Source: Gammaproteobacteria bacterium (lineage in GTDB: Bacteria > Pseudomonadota > Gammaproteobacteria > QZLD01). Taken from it: a stretch of DNA of 32,919 nt. Positions 24,276-32,919 of this stretch are shown here, in pieces (the stretch's first letter is position 1; each line of letters opens with the position of its first letter). Below the pieces are notes generated by a model. The model did not search any database, had not been told where the DNA came from, and saw only the letters and a list, made by a program, of their open reading frames with translations. A program made the translations under genes and the position numbers. The stretch covers positions 1-32,919 of the forward strand of contig QZLE01000026.1 in NCBI GenBank assembly GCA_004796365.1, in the 5' to 3' direction.

Positions 24276-25643
24276 AAGATTAAATCCAGTTTTATTGCAG
24301 TACCGGTATTATTAGGCGCAGTGTTGTTTGGTGCTGCAAATGTGGTTGCTGAACCGGTAAGTATCACTATTACCGAAGGACTTTATTCTCCACATCCAAT
24401 TGCTGTGGCGCCATTTGTATGGGAAGGGATTGGTAAAAGGCCAACGGTTGATGTGGCAGCAGTTATATCTGAAGACTTGAAACGCTCTGGTGTATTCGCA
24501 CCGATATCACAAAAAGAATTTTTAAATGACCCGACGTTTGGTGGTGGCGTCCGTTTCAAGGTATGGAGAACAATGGGTGCAGACAGTTTGGTGCTTGGAA
24601 GAATAATTCCAGAAGGAAAGAATGGTCTACGTATTGAATTTGATTTGTTTGATGTATACAAAGGTAAGTTGCTTTCTGACAGCTATGTGCCGATTGCAGA
24701 TAGGTCGCTGTTGCGCAATGCCTCGCACCATATCGCAGATTATATCTATGAAACAATCACCGGAAGGCGCGGGGTATTCAATACCCAGATTGCCTATGTA
24801 AAGGCGAGTCAGGATAAAAAAGGCAGCACTAAAGGTGGTTCGGGCAAGGGTAAACCAGCGAAAAAGCTATATGAATTAATAGTAGCAGATGCCGATGGTG
24901 GCTATCCGCAAACCATTATGTCTTCGCGTGATCCGCTGATGTCGCCTGTATGGTCACCAAAGAACCGCAAAATTGCCTATGTGTCATTTGAAGGTGGCAA
25001 ATCACAGATCTATGTGCAGAGTGTTGAAACCGGTGAACGTAAAAAAATCAGATCATTTGATGGTGTTAATGGCGCTCCGGCTTGGTCGCCGGATGGAAAG
25101 ACCTTGGCGCTAGTGTTGTCAAAGGATGGTGACCCGGAGATCTATCTGTTAAACATCGCCAGCGATCAGCTATTGCGCCTTACCTTCAGTAGAGGGATAG
25201 ATACCGAGCCAGTATGGACGCCGGATGGTCGCTTTGTCGTATTTACCTCAGATCGTGGTGGTACACCGCAGTTGTATCGAGTTCCAGTAACCGGCGGCAA
25301 GGTAAAACGTCTTACCTATGAAGGCAGATATAATTCGCGGGCAGTATTTTCCCCAGAAGGGCGTTACATGGCCTTTGTGCATAGGGATGAGCAGAATCGT
25401 TATCGTATCGCAGTTAAGGATATGCATACAGAAGAGATGCAGCTAGTTACAGATGGCCCGCTTGATGAAGCGCCTAGCTTTTCACCAAATGGCGATATGA
25501 TATTATTTGCTGCCAAAGGCAAAGAAAAAATGGTATTGAAAACTGTTGGCAGAAACGGATTGGCGGAAACTAGTATATTCACAGATGGTACCAAAATGAT
25601 TGAGGGTGACTTTAGGCAGCCTTCGTGGGCACCGTTTGAATAG
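24240..25643 (+). CDS. tolB: Tol-Pal system beta-propeller protein TolB
   Basis: Periplasmic protein that shuttles between TolA and Pal. 467 aa, longer than the usual 430. Signal peptide up to about residue 37 (NVVA|EP), N-terminal alpha/beta domain to about 185, then a six-blade PD40 propeller with repeated WSP(D/K)G/WTPDG units (WSPKNRKIAYV, WSPDGKTLAL, WTPDGRFVVF, FSPEGRYMAF, FSPNGDMILF). Two oddities explain the length: a duplicated N-terminus and a Lys/Gly/Ser-rich insert at 190-209 between the two domains. The ATG overlaps the tolA stop (TAATGA); a second in-frame ATG six codons later is possible. Confidence 0.96.
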   Translation: MNNWTRMNRWTRKIKSSFIAVPVLLGAVLFGAANVVAEPVSITITEGLYSPHPIAVAPFVWEGIGKRPTVDVAAVISEDLKRSGVFAPISQKEFLNDPTFGGGVRFKVWRTMGADSLVLGRIIPEGKNGLRIEFDLFDVYKGKLLSDSYVPIADRSLLRNASHHIADYIYETITGRRGVFNTQIAYVKASQDKKGSTKGGSGKGKPAKKLYELIVADADGGYPQTIMSSRDPLMSPVWSPKNRKIAYVSFEGGKSQIYVQSVETGERKKIRSFDGVNGAPAWSPDGKTLALVLSKDGDPEIYLLNIASDQLLRLTFSRGIDTEPVWTPDGRFVVFTSDRGGTPQLYRVPVTGGKVKRLTYEGRYNSRAVFSPEGRYMAFVHRDEQNRYRIAVKDMHTEEMQLVTDGPLDEAPSFSPNGDMILFAAKGKEKMVLKTVGRNGLAETSIFTDGTKMIEGDFRQPSWAPFE

Positions 25644-25670
25644 CAGGAAAGATTTTTAGCAGGAGAACTT

Positions 25671-26267
25671 ATGAAAAATTTAGCAATTTCGGCAATTCTA
25701 TTCGGAGTATTTGCCCTTAGTGGTTGTGGTGAAAGCGTTAAGCCAGAGCCAGCACCAGTTGAGGATGTGGATTCGGAAGAAGCAGACCAGGATCAGAATG
25801 ATTCTGATGAAGAAGAAGGTGCCAGAGCGTATGGCACTGGAGCCAGAGGCAAGATTACATCAGTGAATCGCGAGATCAACGGTGTTAGCTACAGCCTTGA
25901 TCCAGAGGATATGGATGATCCGGAAAACTTAATCTCGCAAAGAGTAATCTACTTTGAGTTTGATAGCAGCCAGGTTGGTGAAAAGTATAAAGATATCATT
26001 ATGGCCCACAGCGAGTTTCTGTTGGAAAATGAAGACTATAAGATAACAATCGAAGGCCATACCGACGAAAAAGGTACTCGTGAATATAATATTGGTCTGG
26101 GTGACAGACGTGCCGGGGCGGTGAAACAGATAATGGAATTGAATGGGGTAGACCCGCAGCAGTTGGCGACAGTAAGTTATGGAGAGGAAAAACTGATTAA
26201 CCTGGAACAAACCGAGGCAGCTCAGACTCAAAACAGAAGGGCAGTTTTGGTTTATTCCAAAAAATAA
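25671..26267 (+). CDS. pal: Peptidoglycan-associated lipoprotein Pal
   Basis: Outer-membrane lipoprotein anchoring the envelope to peptidoglycan. 198 aa (E. coli 173). Lipobox LSGC with lipidated Cys19 followed by Gly, which favours outer-membrane sorting. Residues about 30-50 form a very acidic linker (Glu/Asp/Gln-rich), longer than usual. The OmpA-like domain starts near VIYFEFDSSQV and holds the peptidoglycan-binding GHTDEKGTREYN and LGDRRA motifs. It has a good ribosome site (AGGAGA) 27 bp after tolB. Confidence 0.96.
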   Translation: MKNLAISAILFGVFALSGCGESVKPEPAPVEDVDSEEADQDQNDSDEEEGARAYGTGARGKITSVNREINGVSYSLDPEDMDDPENLISQRVIYFEFDSSQVGEKYKDIIMAHSEFLLENEDYKITIEGHTDEKGTREYNIGLGDRRAGAVKQIMELNGVDPQQLATVSYGEEKLINLEQTEAAQTQNRRAVLVYSKK

Positions 26268-26301
26268 TTAGTAGCAAAGAAGTTTTAATAGGTAAACAGT
26301 A

Positions 26302-27138
26302 ATGAATAGAGAGTTTAGAACAGCACTTTTAACTATCATGGCAGCATTTGCGCTGCTTTTATCCGGGGCTGCAGCAGCGGATACCAGTAATAAAGAATTA
26401 TCAAAAAGGATGGCCCGTATTGAGCGCATGGTCTCATCCAAATTGCTGTTGGATATGAGTAACCAGATCCAGCAACTGCAGGATGAGGTGCGCAAACTGC
26501 GCGGAGAACTGGATGAGACAACAATAGCGCTGGAAAAGCTTAAAAAAGAGCAACGGGATCAGTTTGCTGATGTGGTTAAAAGACAGAAAGATCTCTATTC
26601 AGATATAGATCGCCGTTTGTACAAACTTGAGGTGGGAGAGGTTCGTGAAAACGTACAGCCAATCAACCGTGATGGTGTGCAAAAGCCGGTAGAAACTATT
26701 GAACAGCGCCAGGTGCAGCACAGCCCAGCAACTCAGGGTGGAGTCGATATCGGCTCTGAGGTTTCAGCCTACAAAGCAGCTTTCGAACTGTTGCGTGAAG
26801 GGCGTTATCAATTGGCAGCAGACAAATTTACCCGTTTTCTGCAGGTATATCCTAGCGGTACCTATGCAGACAATGCTCAATATTGGTTGGGGGAGGCTAA
26901 CTACGTAGTAAGAAACTTTGAGCAGGCTAAGCAGGACTTCAAAAAAGTTGTCGAGAATTTTCCAAAGAGCCAAAAAGTATCCGATGCCATGTTGAAAATT
27001 GGTTATATCTACTATGAAGAAGGCAATTGGGAAGAGGCTAAAAAGAATCTGCAAGCGGTTAAGGATCGTTATCCAAATACTACTGCGGCGAATTTGGCTA
27101 ATAATAGATTGGTCCGTATGAAGCGTGAAGGGCGCTAA
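26302..27138 (+). CDS. cpoB: Cell-division coordinator CpoB (YbgF)
   Basis: Periplasmic protein that links Tol constriction with peptidoglycan synthesis. 278 aa. Signal peptide to about residue 26 (GAAAAD), a coiled-coil helix at about 32-92 used for trimerisation (MARIERMV...LEKLKKEQ), a polar Gln/Pro-rich linker, then three TPR-like repeats from about 150 (YKAAFELLREGRYQLAADKF; YWLGEANYVVRNFEQA; KIGYIYYEEGNWEEA). Ends the tol-pal cluster; a terminator follows. Confidence 0.94.
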   Translation: MNREFRTALLTIMAAFALLLSGAAAADTSNKELSKRMARIERMVSSKLLLDMSNQIQQLQDEVRKLRGELDETTIALEKLKKEQRDQFADVVKRQKDLYSDIDRRLYKLEVGEVRENVQPINRDGVQKPVETIEQRQVQHSPATQGGVDIGSEVSAYKAAFELLREGRYQLAADKFTRFLQVYPSGTYADNAQYWLGEANYVVRNFEQAKQDFKKVVENFPKSQKVSDAMLKIGYIYYEEGNWEEAKKNLQAVKDRYPNTTAANLANNRLVRMKREGR

Positions 27139-27172
27139 AAACTACTGTGCTTGCTATTTTTTGGTAAATTAT

Positions 27173-27229
27173 AAAGGCTTTTAAACACTCATTTACTTTG
27201 TGTAAACTCCGTTTTTTAAGGGCCTTTTT
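27173..27229 (+). terminator. Tol-pal operon terminator
   Basis: Arms 27173-27185 and 27215-27227 pair over 13 bp (two G-U pairs), with a 29-base loop and Ts through 27229. The long loop makes efficiency uncertain, but it fits the end of tolQRAB-pal-cpoB and separates queE. Confidence 0.65.
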
Positions 27230-27304
27230 ACCTCAAACTAGCTTCGCTCGTAATGTTTTTAGATGTTGTTGCGCTCGTTCATGACTCTTTTTAGAATACA
27301 TGAT

Positions 27305-27967
27305 ATGAACACCGAAACCACTTATTCCTCATCATTACAGATTACAGAAATCTTCTACTCCCTTCAGGGAGAATCACTTACCGTAGGTCTGCCAACCATT
27401 TTTATCCGTCTTTCCGGCTGCCCCTTTCGCTGTAGTTATTGTGACAGTGTCTATGCATTTGATGGTGGTGAAGCAATGTCTCTGGAGCAGACGCTAGAGC
27501 AGGTATTTCCCTACAAAGCTAAACATGTAACAGTAACAGGTGGTGAACCGCTGGCGCAAAAGGGATCATTGGCACTAATGCAAAGGCTGTGCGATCTGGG
27601 GTATAACGTGGCCTTGGAAACTTCTGGTGCCCTGCCTATTGATGATGTTGATCCGCGCGTAACCGTGGTGATGGATCTTAAAACCCCAGGCTCAGGTGAG
27701 GAAGATAATAATAACTACGCAAATATTGCTCGCCTTAAAGAAGGAGATCAGGTTAAGTTTGTCATCTGTGATCGTAATGACTATGAATGGAGCAAGGATA
27801 TGGCGTGTCGTGATAATCTTAATCACCGCTTAGATGTTATCTTTTCCCCAAATACTAACCAGTTACAACCCCAGGATCTGGCACAGTGGATTCTGGATGA
27901 TCAGCTTGCTGTTAGGTTTCAGCTGCAACTGCATAAAACTCTCTGGGGAGATAAAAAAGGTGTCTAA
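27305..27967 (+). CDS. queE: 7-carboxy-7-deazaguanine synthase QueE
   Basis: Radical-SAM enzyme that contracts CPH4 to 7-carboxy-7-deazaguanine, on the route to preQ0 and queuosine. 220 aa with the chosen start. CxxxCxxC at Cys39/43/46 (CPFRCSYC), preceded by [16 protein letters not shown] follows near residue 75; [12 protein letters not shown] and [10 protein letters not shown] near the end match the Pseudomonas-type QueE. The frame opens at ATG 27263, and ATG 27281 also exists, but 27305 gives the family N-terminus; no start has a strong ribosome site. One base separates it from queC. Confidence 0.93.
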   Translation: MNTETTYSSSLQITEIFYSLQGESLTVGLPTIFIRLSGCPFRCSYCDSVYAFDGGEAMSLEQTLEQVFPYKAKHVTVTGGEPLAQKGSLALMQRLCDLGYNVALETSGALPIDDVDPRVTVVMDLKTPGSGEEDNNNYANIARLKEGDQVKFVICDRNDYEWSKDMACRDNLNHRLDVIFSPNTNQLQPQDLAQWILDDQLAVRFQLQLHKTLWGDKKGV

Positions 27968-27968
27968 A

Positions 27969-28661
27969 ATGAAAAAAGCAGTAGTATTACTTTCTGGCGG
28001 TCTGGATTCGGTTACAACCCTGGCGCTTGCTAAATCCCAGGGATATGAATGTTATGCAGTTAGCTTTTCTTATGGGCAAAGGCATTGTGCCGAGCTGAAT
28101 GCAGCCAAGAAGATTGCTGACCACTACAAGGTTGCCGAACATAAAGTTATAAATATCGACCTGGGAGAGATTGGTGGCTCTGCGTTAACTGATAATTCCA
28201 TTGATGTTCCCAAAGAAGAAACTCAGGGCATACCGGTAACCTATGTTCCTGCCAGAAATACGATATTTTTATCTTTTGCTCTTGGGTATGCAGAGGTATT
28301 GCAGGCAAATGACATCTTTATCGGAGTCAATGCCGTGGACTATTCTGGTTATCCTGACTGCCGCCCGGAATTTATTCAGGCTTTCCAAAAGATGGCACGC
28401 CTTGCCACCAAGGCTGGAGTAGAAGCCGAAGACGAAGCGGAGCAAGTAACCATCCATACCCCGCTAATAGATATAACCAAGGCGCAGATTATTCGTATGG
28501 GGACTGATTTGGGGGTTGACTACAGCTTGACTGTATCCTGCTACGATGCGGATAGCCAGGGGCGTGCCTGTGGTAAGTGTGATTCTTGCCGTTTGCGACG
28601 TGCCGGCTTTGGTGTGGCTGGAGTTGCTGACCCAACTATATACCGCCAAAATAGCGGATGA
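27969..28661 (+). CDS. queC: 7-cyano-7-deazaguanine synthase QueC
   Basis: ATP-dependent enzyme turning 7-carboxy-7-deazaguanine into preQ0. 230 aa. PP-loop SGGLDS at 9-14, [25 protein letters not shown], and the C-terminal zinc site with Cys191, Cys201, Cys204 and Cys207 ([18 protein letters not shown]). The open frame starts much further upstream inside queE, but ATG 27969, one base after the queE stop and with AAGG upstream, gives the standard [11 protein letters not shown] start. The queC-encoded step directly follows the QueE step. Confidence 0.96.
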   Translation: MKKAVVLLSGGLDSVTTLALAKSQGYECYAVSFSYGQRHCAELNAAKKIADHYKVAEHKVINIDLGEIGGSALTDNSIDVPKEETQGIPVTYVPARNTIFLSFALGYAEVLQANDIFIGVNAVDYSGYPDCRPEFIQAFQKMARLATKAGVEAEDEAEQVTIHTPLIDITKAQIIRMGTDLGVDYSLTVSCYDADSQGRACGKCDSCRLRRAGFGVAGVADPTIYRQNSG

Positions 28662-29026
28662 AGTACCTTCAGTATTGTTTTAAAAGACTTATTTATAGAT
28701 TGCTATCTGCCAATGCTTTTTGTTATTTGTATTGTTTGGTTTGCTGCATAAAACTTGTAAATCTTAGAAACCTAAACTAAAAATATATAAGGAGCCGGTC
28801 TTTTTTATAATAGAGTGCCGCCAAGCATATTATCATGGGAAGATTTTATCGCTTTGGTGAGCTAGATAAGCTAAAGGCCATAAATAATGGAACAGCCATG
28901 GCGAATGTCCTGTGCGCCTGATCTATATCATCAGACTTGATATATATCTGATGACAAATGAGATGCTAATAGCAGTAAAAGCATTGGTGTTCGATGGCAG
29001 GTTGGGGAAAGAAGAAGGAGAGTCTC
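28662..29026. other. 365-bp intergenic region before AP2-like paralogue B
   Basis: No credible gene. It has a TATAAT near 28806 without a good -35, an inverted repeat at 28928-28954 and the ribosome site AAGGAG just before 29027. A 28-codon open frame at 28835-28921 lacks a ribosome site. No terminator for queC was found. Confidence 0.4.
28928..28954. repeat. TCATCAGA-N11-TCTGATGA inverted repeat
   Basis: Perfect 8-bp arms with an AT-rich centre about 73 bp before the ATG of AP2-like paralogue B. It could be an operator for self-regulation, or a leader hairpin. Confidence 0.5.
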
Positions 29027-29545
29027 ATGAGTGTAAAGCTTATAGATAATGATAGCTTTTATGGATATAGAGCCCGTCGCTATGTTGATGGGGCAACTGT
29101 TCAGCAGTACTTTTCGTTGATGAAAAGCGGGAAAAGAGTTACTGGTTGGGAAAAAGACCGGATTTTAAGGGCTGCTGAGTCCTATGATAGAAATCTGGAG
29201 CGTAAGCAGAAAGAAACCGCCAGGGATCGTCAAAAAGAGCTTAAACATACCTCTAGAGCCAAATCAGCTACCGGGGTTCGAGGGATTTCTCTTAGAAATA
29301 AAGAATATACTAAGAATGGCAAAACTTATTCATCGCTTTCATTTGTGGTATCTTGCCAGTCTGAAGTGGTGGGTAAGCCAGTCGGAACCTCATACTCAAT
29401 CTCCAGTAACGGTTGGCAGGGGGCGTGGGAAAAGGCTGTTAAATTTCTGGCAAAGCATAAAAAGATCTTTCGTTATCGTCATTTGCTGGACAGAATCCCT
29501 CAAAAGCCGGATGATGTTGATGGAATGACAGAAACCAGGCACTAG
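29027..29545 (+). CDS. AP2-like/integrase-type DNA-binding protein, paralogue B
   Basis: 172 aa, soluble. Aligns along its length with the product of 15928-16476: shared VQQYFSLxKxxKR near 25-37, a charged helix (45-70), TGVRG at 82-86, the SLSFVVS strand, AWEKAVKF helix and HLLDRIP at 152-158. Between TGVRG and the helix it has a longer loop than paralogue A. The motif order suggests an AP2-like DNA-binding fold, without visible catalytic residues. ATG 29027 is preferred because AAGGAG lies 6-7 bases before it; the frame runs to 28994. It stands alone, between queC and the rplU promoter, and has its own terminator. Function unknown. Confidence 0.65.
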   Translation: MSVKLIDNDSFYGYRARRYVDGATVQQYFSLMKSGKRVTGWEKDRILRAAESYDRNLERKQKETARDRQKELKHTSRAKSATGVRGISLRNKEYTKNGKTYSSLSFVVSCQSEVVGKPVGTSYSISSNGWQGAWEKAVKFLAKHKKIFRYRHLLDRIPQKPDDVDGMTETRH

Positions 29546-29568
29546 TTCGTAGCGATAGTAAATAAAAT

Positions 29569-29612
29569 GCCATAATGCCTCAGATAAGCTGGGGTATTAT
29601 GGCTTATTTTTT
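29569..29612 (+). terminator. Terminator of AP2-like paralogue B
   Basis: A 15-bp stem (29569-29583 with 29589-29603, two G-U pairs), five-base loop, then TTATTTTTT. It clearly ends the gene and insulates rplU. Confidence 0.88.
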
Positions 29613-29684
29613 GCCGAATCCATCTAAAATTTATACAAAAAAATTGAGTTTTAAAAAACTTTATTCAGAATGGGATAAAATCAT

Positions 29685-29713
29685 TTGACGAATTGATTTT
29701 CAAAGGATAAAAT
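29685..29713 (+). promoter_or_regulatory. rplU-rpmA promoter
   Basis: TTGACG (29685-29690), 17-base spacer, TAAAAT (29708-29713), about 42 bp before rplU. Strong sigma-70 match, as expected for ribosomal protein genes. Confidence 0.8.
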
Positions 29714-29755
29714 CCACGCCCTTATTGGAAATAATCAGCTTGAGAGAATAAAGAT

Positions 29756-30070
29756 ATGTACGCTGTTATCAAGACTGGCGGTAAGCAGTATAGAGTTTCT
29801 GAGGGTGATACCCTTAAAGTAGAAAAGTTGGACGCAGAGCAAGGTTCAACAATCGATTTCGAAGAAGTGTTGATGGTTGCTGATGGCGACGACATCAAGA
29901 TTGGTGCTCCGGTTGTGGAAGGCAGCAAGGTTTCTGCAACAATTGAAGAGCACGGTCGTGGTAAGAAGATTGAAATTATCAAGTTCAAACGCCGTAAGCA
30001 TCACATGAAGCGTATGGGCCACAGACAGGCTTATACAAAGCTTAAGATCACTGGTATTAATGCAGGCTAA
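29756..30070 (+). CDS. rplU: 50S ribosomal protein L21
   Basis: 104 aa, full length. N-terminus [14 protein letters not shown] and C-terminal [21 protein letters not shown], the rRNA-binding part, are diagnostic of bacterial bL21, a 23S rRNA-binding protein of the large subunit. First gene of the rplU-rpmA pair. An 85-bp gap to rpmA contains a small TTCGGT/ACCGAA hairpin and no terminator. Confidence 0.99.
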   Translation: MYAVIKTGGKQYRVSEGDTLKVEKLDAEQGSTIDFEEVLMVADGDDIKIGAPVVEGSKVSATIEEHGRGKKIEIIKFKRRKHHMKRMGHRQAYTKLKITGINAG

Positions 30071-30155
30071 TTGGTTTGGATTAAATTAGCTTCGGTTCGA
30101 ATTAATAGACCGAATAATATAGACCAGATATTTAAGAATAGACGAGGAAGTAAAG

Positions 30156-30413
30156 ATGGCTCATAAGAAAGCTGGTGGTAGTACCCGAAATGGTCGTGAT
30201 TCCAACGCCAAACGGCTTGGCGTAAAAAGATTTGGCGGTGAAGCTGTTCTTGCAGGAAATATCCTGGTAAGACAACGCGGAACCCACTTTCATGCTGGTG
30301 ATAATGTGGGTGTTGGACGTGATCACACTCTATTTGCTACAGCTGAAGGTAAAGTTGTTTTTGAAAAGAAAGGCCCTAAAAAACGTACATTCGTAAGCGT
30401 TCAGCCGGCTTAA
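30156..30413 (+). CDS. rpmA: 50S ribosomal protein L27
   Basis: 85 aa, full length. [16 protein letters not shown] at the N-terminus, the tail that reaches the peptidyl-transferase centre, has no Firmicute-type cleavable extension. [21 protein letters not shown] is the family core. GAGGAAG precedes the ATG. Followed by a strong terminator. Confidence 0.99.
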   Translation: MAHKKAGGSTRNGRDSNAKRLGVKRFGGEAVLAGNILVRQRGTHFHAGDNVGVGRDHTLFATAEGKVVFEKKGPKKRTFVSVQPA

Positions 30414-30438
30414 TAAACAGCTTTCCTGTAAGAATGCG

Positions 30439-30470
30439 AAAGCCCCGTTATTTATAGCGGGGCTTTTTTT
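30439..30470 (+). terminator. rplU-rpmA terminator
   Basis: A nine-bp stem (AAAGCCCCG 30439-30447 with 30458-30466), ten-base loop and a run of Ts through 30470. Confidence 0.92.
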
Positions 30471-30506
30471 CGTACAAAGATTATTTTTTTGAGTTTTTGC
30501 TTTCCT

Positions 30507-30518
30507 TGATAATTATCA
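30507..30518. repeat. TGATAATTATCA palindrome before obgE
   Basis: A 12-bp perfect palindrome 34 bp before obgE, likely close to its promoter. It contains GATAAT, reminiscent of Fur-box units, but is too short to call a Fur site. Confidence 0.3.
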
Positions 30519-30551
30519 GGGCACAAGCTGTTTTCATTGGAGACGATATAG

Positions 30552-31583
<1,032 letters not shown>

Positions 31584-31589
31584 GGCATA

Positions 31590-32711
31590 ATGAATCGGGC
31601 ACGACTTAAGAATACGAAAAGATGGGTGGTAAAGGTTGGCAGTGCACTGCTGACTGCAGATGGCGCCGGGCTCGATGAGATATTAGTCAACTCCCTGGTA
31701 GATCAGATTGCAAAACTGCGTGAGCTTGGTGTGGAGGTGGTAATGGTCTCCTCTGGTGCTGTTGCCGAAGGAATGCAAAGGCTGGGTTGGGAAGAGCGTC
31801 CCAAAGAGTTGCATGAATTACAGGCGGCGGCGGCGGTTGGTCAGATGGGGTTGGTGCAGGCCTATGAATCCAAATTTCAGAATTATGGCCTGCATACTGC
31901 GCAGATTTTGCTTACCCATGATGACCTTGCTAATCGCAGAAGATATCTGAATGCGCGCGGAACTATCCGTGCATTGCTGGAGCACAAGGTTGTTCCGGTT
32001 GTAAATGAAAACGATACAGTAGTTACTGACGAGATCCGTTTTGGTGATAACGATACCCTGGCAGCGATGGTTGCAAATTTGGTAGAGGCTGATGTCCTGG
32101 TCATTCTTACTGATCAGAAAGGTCTGTTTGATAAAGATCCACGCAAAAACAGCGATGCCAAATTGATCAGCGAAGCCAAATCAGGGGATTCAGCGTTGAT
32201 AGATATGGCCTCCGGAGGTGGGGGTAAACTTGGCCGTGGCGGAATGCTCACCAAAGTCAAGGCTGCGACAAAGGCCGCAAATTCCGGGGCTGCTACTGCG
32301 ATAGCCTACGGTAGGGTCTCAGATATTCTATTGCAACTGTTTAATGGTGATGATGTAGGAACACTATTGATCCCGCACAATGAGCCGCTTGCTGCCCGTA
32401 AACAGTGGCTGGCAAATCATATGCAGGTGCGAGGCTCTCTAGTTATCGATGCTGGTGCGGTTCGGGTTTTAAAAAACTCTGGTAAGAGCCTGTTGTCGGT
32501 TGGTGTGATAGGGGTAAAAGGGGAATTTAAGCGAGGCGATGTGGTCTCATGTATAGACGAGAGTGGTTTTGAAATCGCGCGTGGATTGGTTAATTACCCT
32601 GCAGATGAGGTAGCGAAGATCACTAAAAAAAGTAGTGATATGATCGAGGCTATTCTTGGCTATTTAGCTGAGGAAGAAATAATCCATCGTGATAATATGG
32701 TTCTTATTTAG
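31590..32711 (+). CDS. proB: Glutamate 5-kinase ProB
   Basis: First step of proline synthesis: ATP-dependent phosphorylation of glutamate. 373 aa. Amino-acid kinase domain (1-255) with [26 protein letters not shown] and [31 protein letters not shown]-terminal PUA domain (about 275-365) with [10 protein letters not shown] and [14 protein letters not shown]. Shares the obgE transcript, six bases apart. proA is not in the window. Confidence 0.98.
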   Translation: MNRARLKNTKRWVVKVGSALLTADGAGLDEILVNSLVDQIAKLRELGVEVVMVSSGAVAEGMQRLGWEERPKELHELQAAAAVGQMGLVQAYESKFQNYGLHTAQILLTHDDLANRRRYLNARGTIRALLEHKVVPVVNENDTVVTDEIRFGDNDTLAAMVANLVEADVLVILTDQKGLFDKDPRKNSDAKLISEAKSGDSALIDMASGGGGKLGRGGMLTKVKAATKAANSGAATAIAYGRVSDILLQLFNGDDVGTLLIPHNEPLAARKQWLANHMQVRGSLVIDAGAVRVLKNSGKSLLSVGVIGVKGEFKRGDVVSCIDESGFEIARGLVNYPADEVAKITKKSSDMIEAILGYLAEEEIIHRDNMVLI

Positions 32712-32746
32712 CTAACTCCCTGAATTAAAATGGTAATAATCTCTGG

Positions 32747-32776
32747 TTATGAAAAAAGCGCCTTTCATGATATAAT
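32747..32776 (+). promoter_or_regulatory. Possible promoter for the truncated right-edge frame
   Basis: TATAAT at 32771-32776 with a weak -35 TTATGA at 32747-32752, 18 bases apart. Rightward, just after proB. Confidence 0.4.
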
Positions 32777-32788
32777 TTGTGCCCCATT

Positions 32789-32919
32789 TTGGTATGGGCG
32801 ATTAAAAACAAGAGAATTTCCTATATTAATCAACCTGCTGACAAACAAGAATTAAATGCAGAAGAGCTGAATAAAGGTAAAGGTGACGTTGTGCAGTTTA
32901 AGGTATATACAGATAAGAC
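32789..32919 (+). CDS. Possible partial CDS running off the right edge
   Basis: A frame without stop runs from 32771 to the end and reads INQPADKQELNAEELNKGKG and then DVVQFKVYTDK, a protein-like composition. The start is unclear: TTG 32789 lies only a few bases past the expected transcription start; GTG 32891 has AAGGTGA upstream but would discard the protein-like part; ATT codons near 32816-32827 follow AAGAGA. No family recognised; too short to judge. Confidence 0.35.
   Translation, partial: MVWAIKNKRISYINQPADKQELNAEELNKGKGDVVQFKVYTDK

Noticed and set aside
28835-28921. A 28-codon open frame before AP2-like paralogue B
   Set aside because: No ribosome site, no promoter at a good distance and no recognisable product; random frames of this size are common.
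30507-30518. Fur box before obgE
   Set aside because: Only a 12-bp palindrome with two overlapping GATAAT-like units; a Fur site needs a longer match.

Overview
The window reads as a chromosomal stretch from a Gram-negative gammaproteobacterium with an AT-leaning genome (impression only, G+C was not computed). It carries a complete Tol-Pal envelope system. Its gene orders (thiD-thiE; a comF-like gene divergent from bioBFHCD; tolQRAB-pal-cpoB-queE-queC; rplU-rpmA-obgE-proB) recall Pseudomonadales, Oceanospirillales and Cellvibrionales relatives. No phage, transposon, CRISPR array, rRNA or tRNA was recognised. Most of it is core housekeeping sequence.

Layout. 1-4135 (+): an orphan periplasmic solute-binding protein, Rep helicase, SAM decarboxylase (speD) and a small membrane-anchored protein next to speD. 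4136-4622: a 487-bp gap without a gene but with a CRP-like site, a strong palindrome and a strong plus-strand terminator that no annotated gene needs. 4623-6708 (-): a GlcF-type Fe-S protein and a ComF-family phosphoribosyltransferase. 6919-11317 (+): a near-perfect BirA operator and the biotin operon bioB-F-H-C-D, without bioA. 11414-12268 (+): purU, convergent with thiE and thiD (-). 13967-15825 (+): a DUF2914-like exported protein and an HD-GYP-like protein. 15928-16476 (-): a small AP2-like protein. 17066-19876 (+): a large hybrid sensor kinase. 19937-21780 (-): an unknown gene plus an ECF sigma factor with a probable membrane anti-sigma factor. 22020-27138 (+): tolQRAB-pal-cpoB with a terminator. 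27305-28661 (+): queE-queC for 7-deazaguanine synthesis. 29027-29545 (+): a second AP2-like protein, paralogous to the first. 29756-32711 (+): rplU-rpmA, obgE-proB. An open frame runs off the right edge.

How the genes work together. BioC methylates malonyl-ACP, BioH removes the methyl ester from pimeloyl-ACP, and BioF, BioD and BioB build biotin; the BirA operator closes the feedback loop, and the missing BioA step must be encoded elsewhere. The Tol-Pal genes form one translationally coupled unit for outer-membrane constriction. QueE and QueC are successive steps towards preQ0. ThiD and ThiE make and use HMP-PP for thiamine.

The least explained items are the two AP2-like paralogues, the regulatory-looking gap at 4136-4622, the unknown gene at 19937-20377 (which shares an ATTAGA-N6-TCTAAT palindrome with that gap), and the ECF sigma/anti-sigma pair. 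No clearly new multi-gene system was found.
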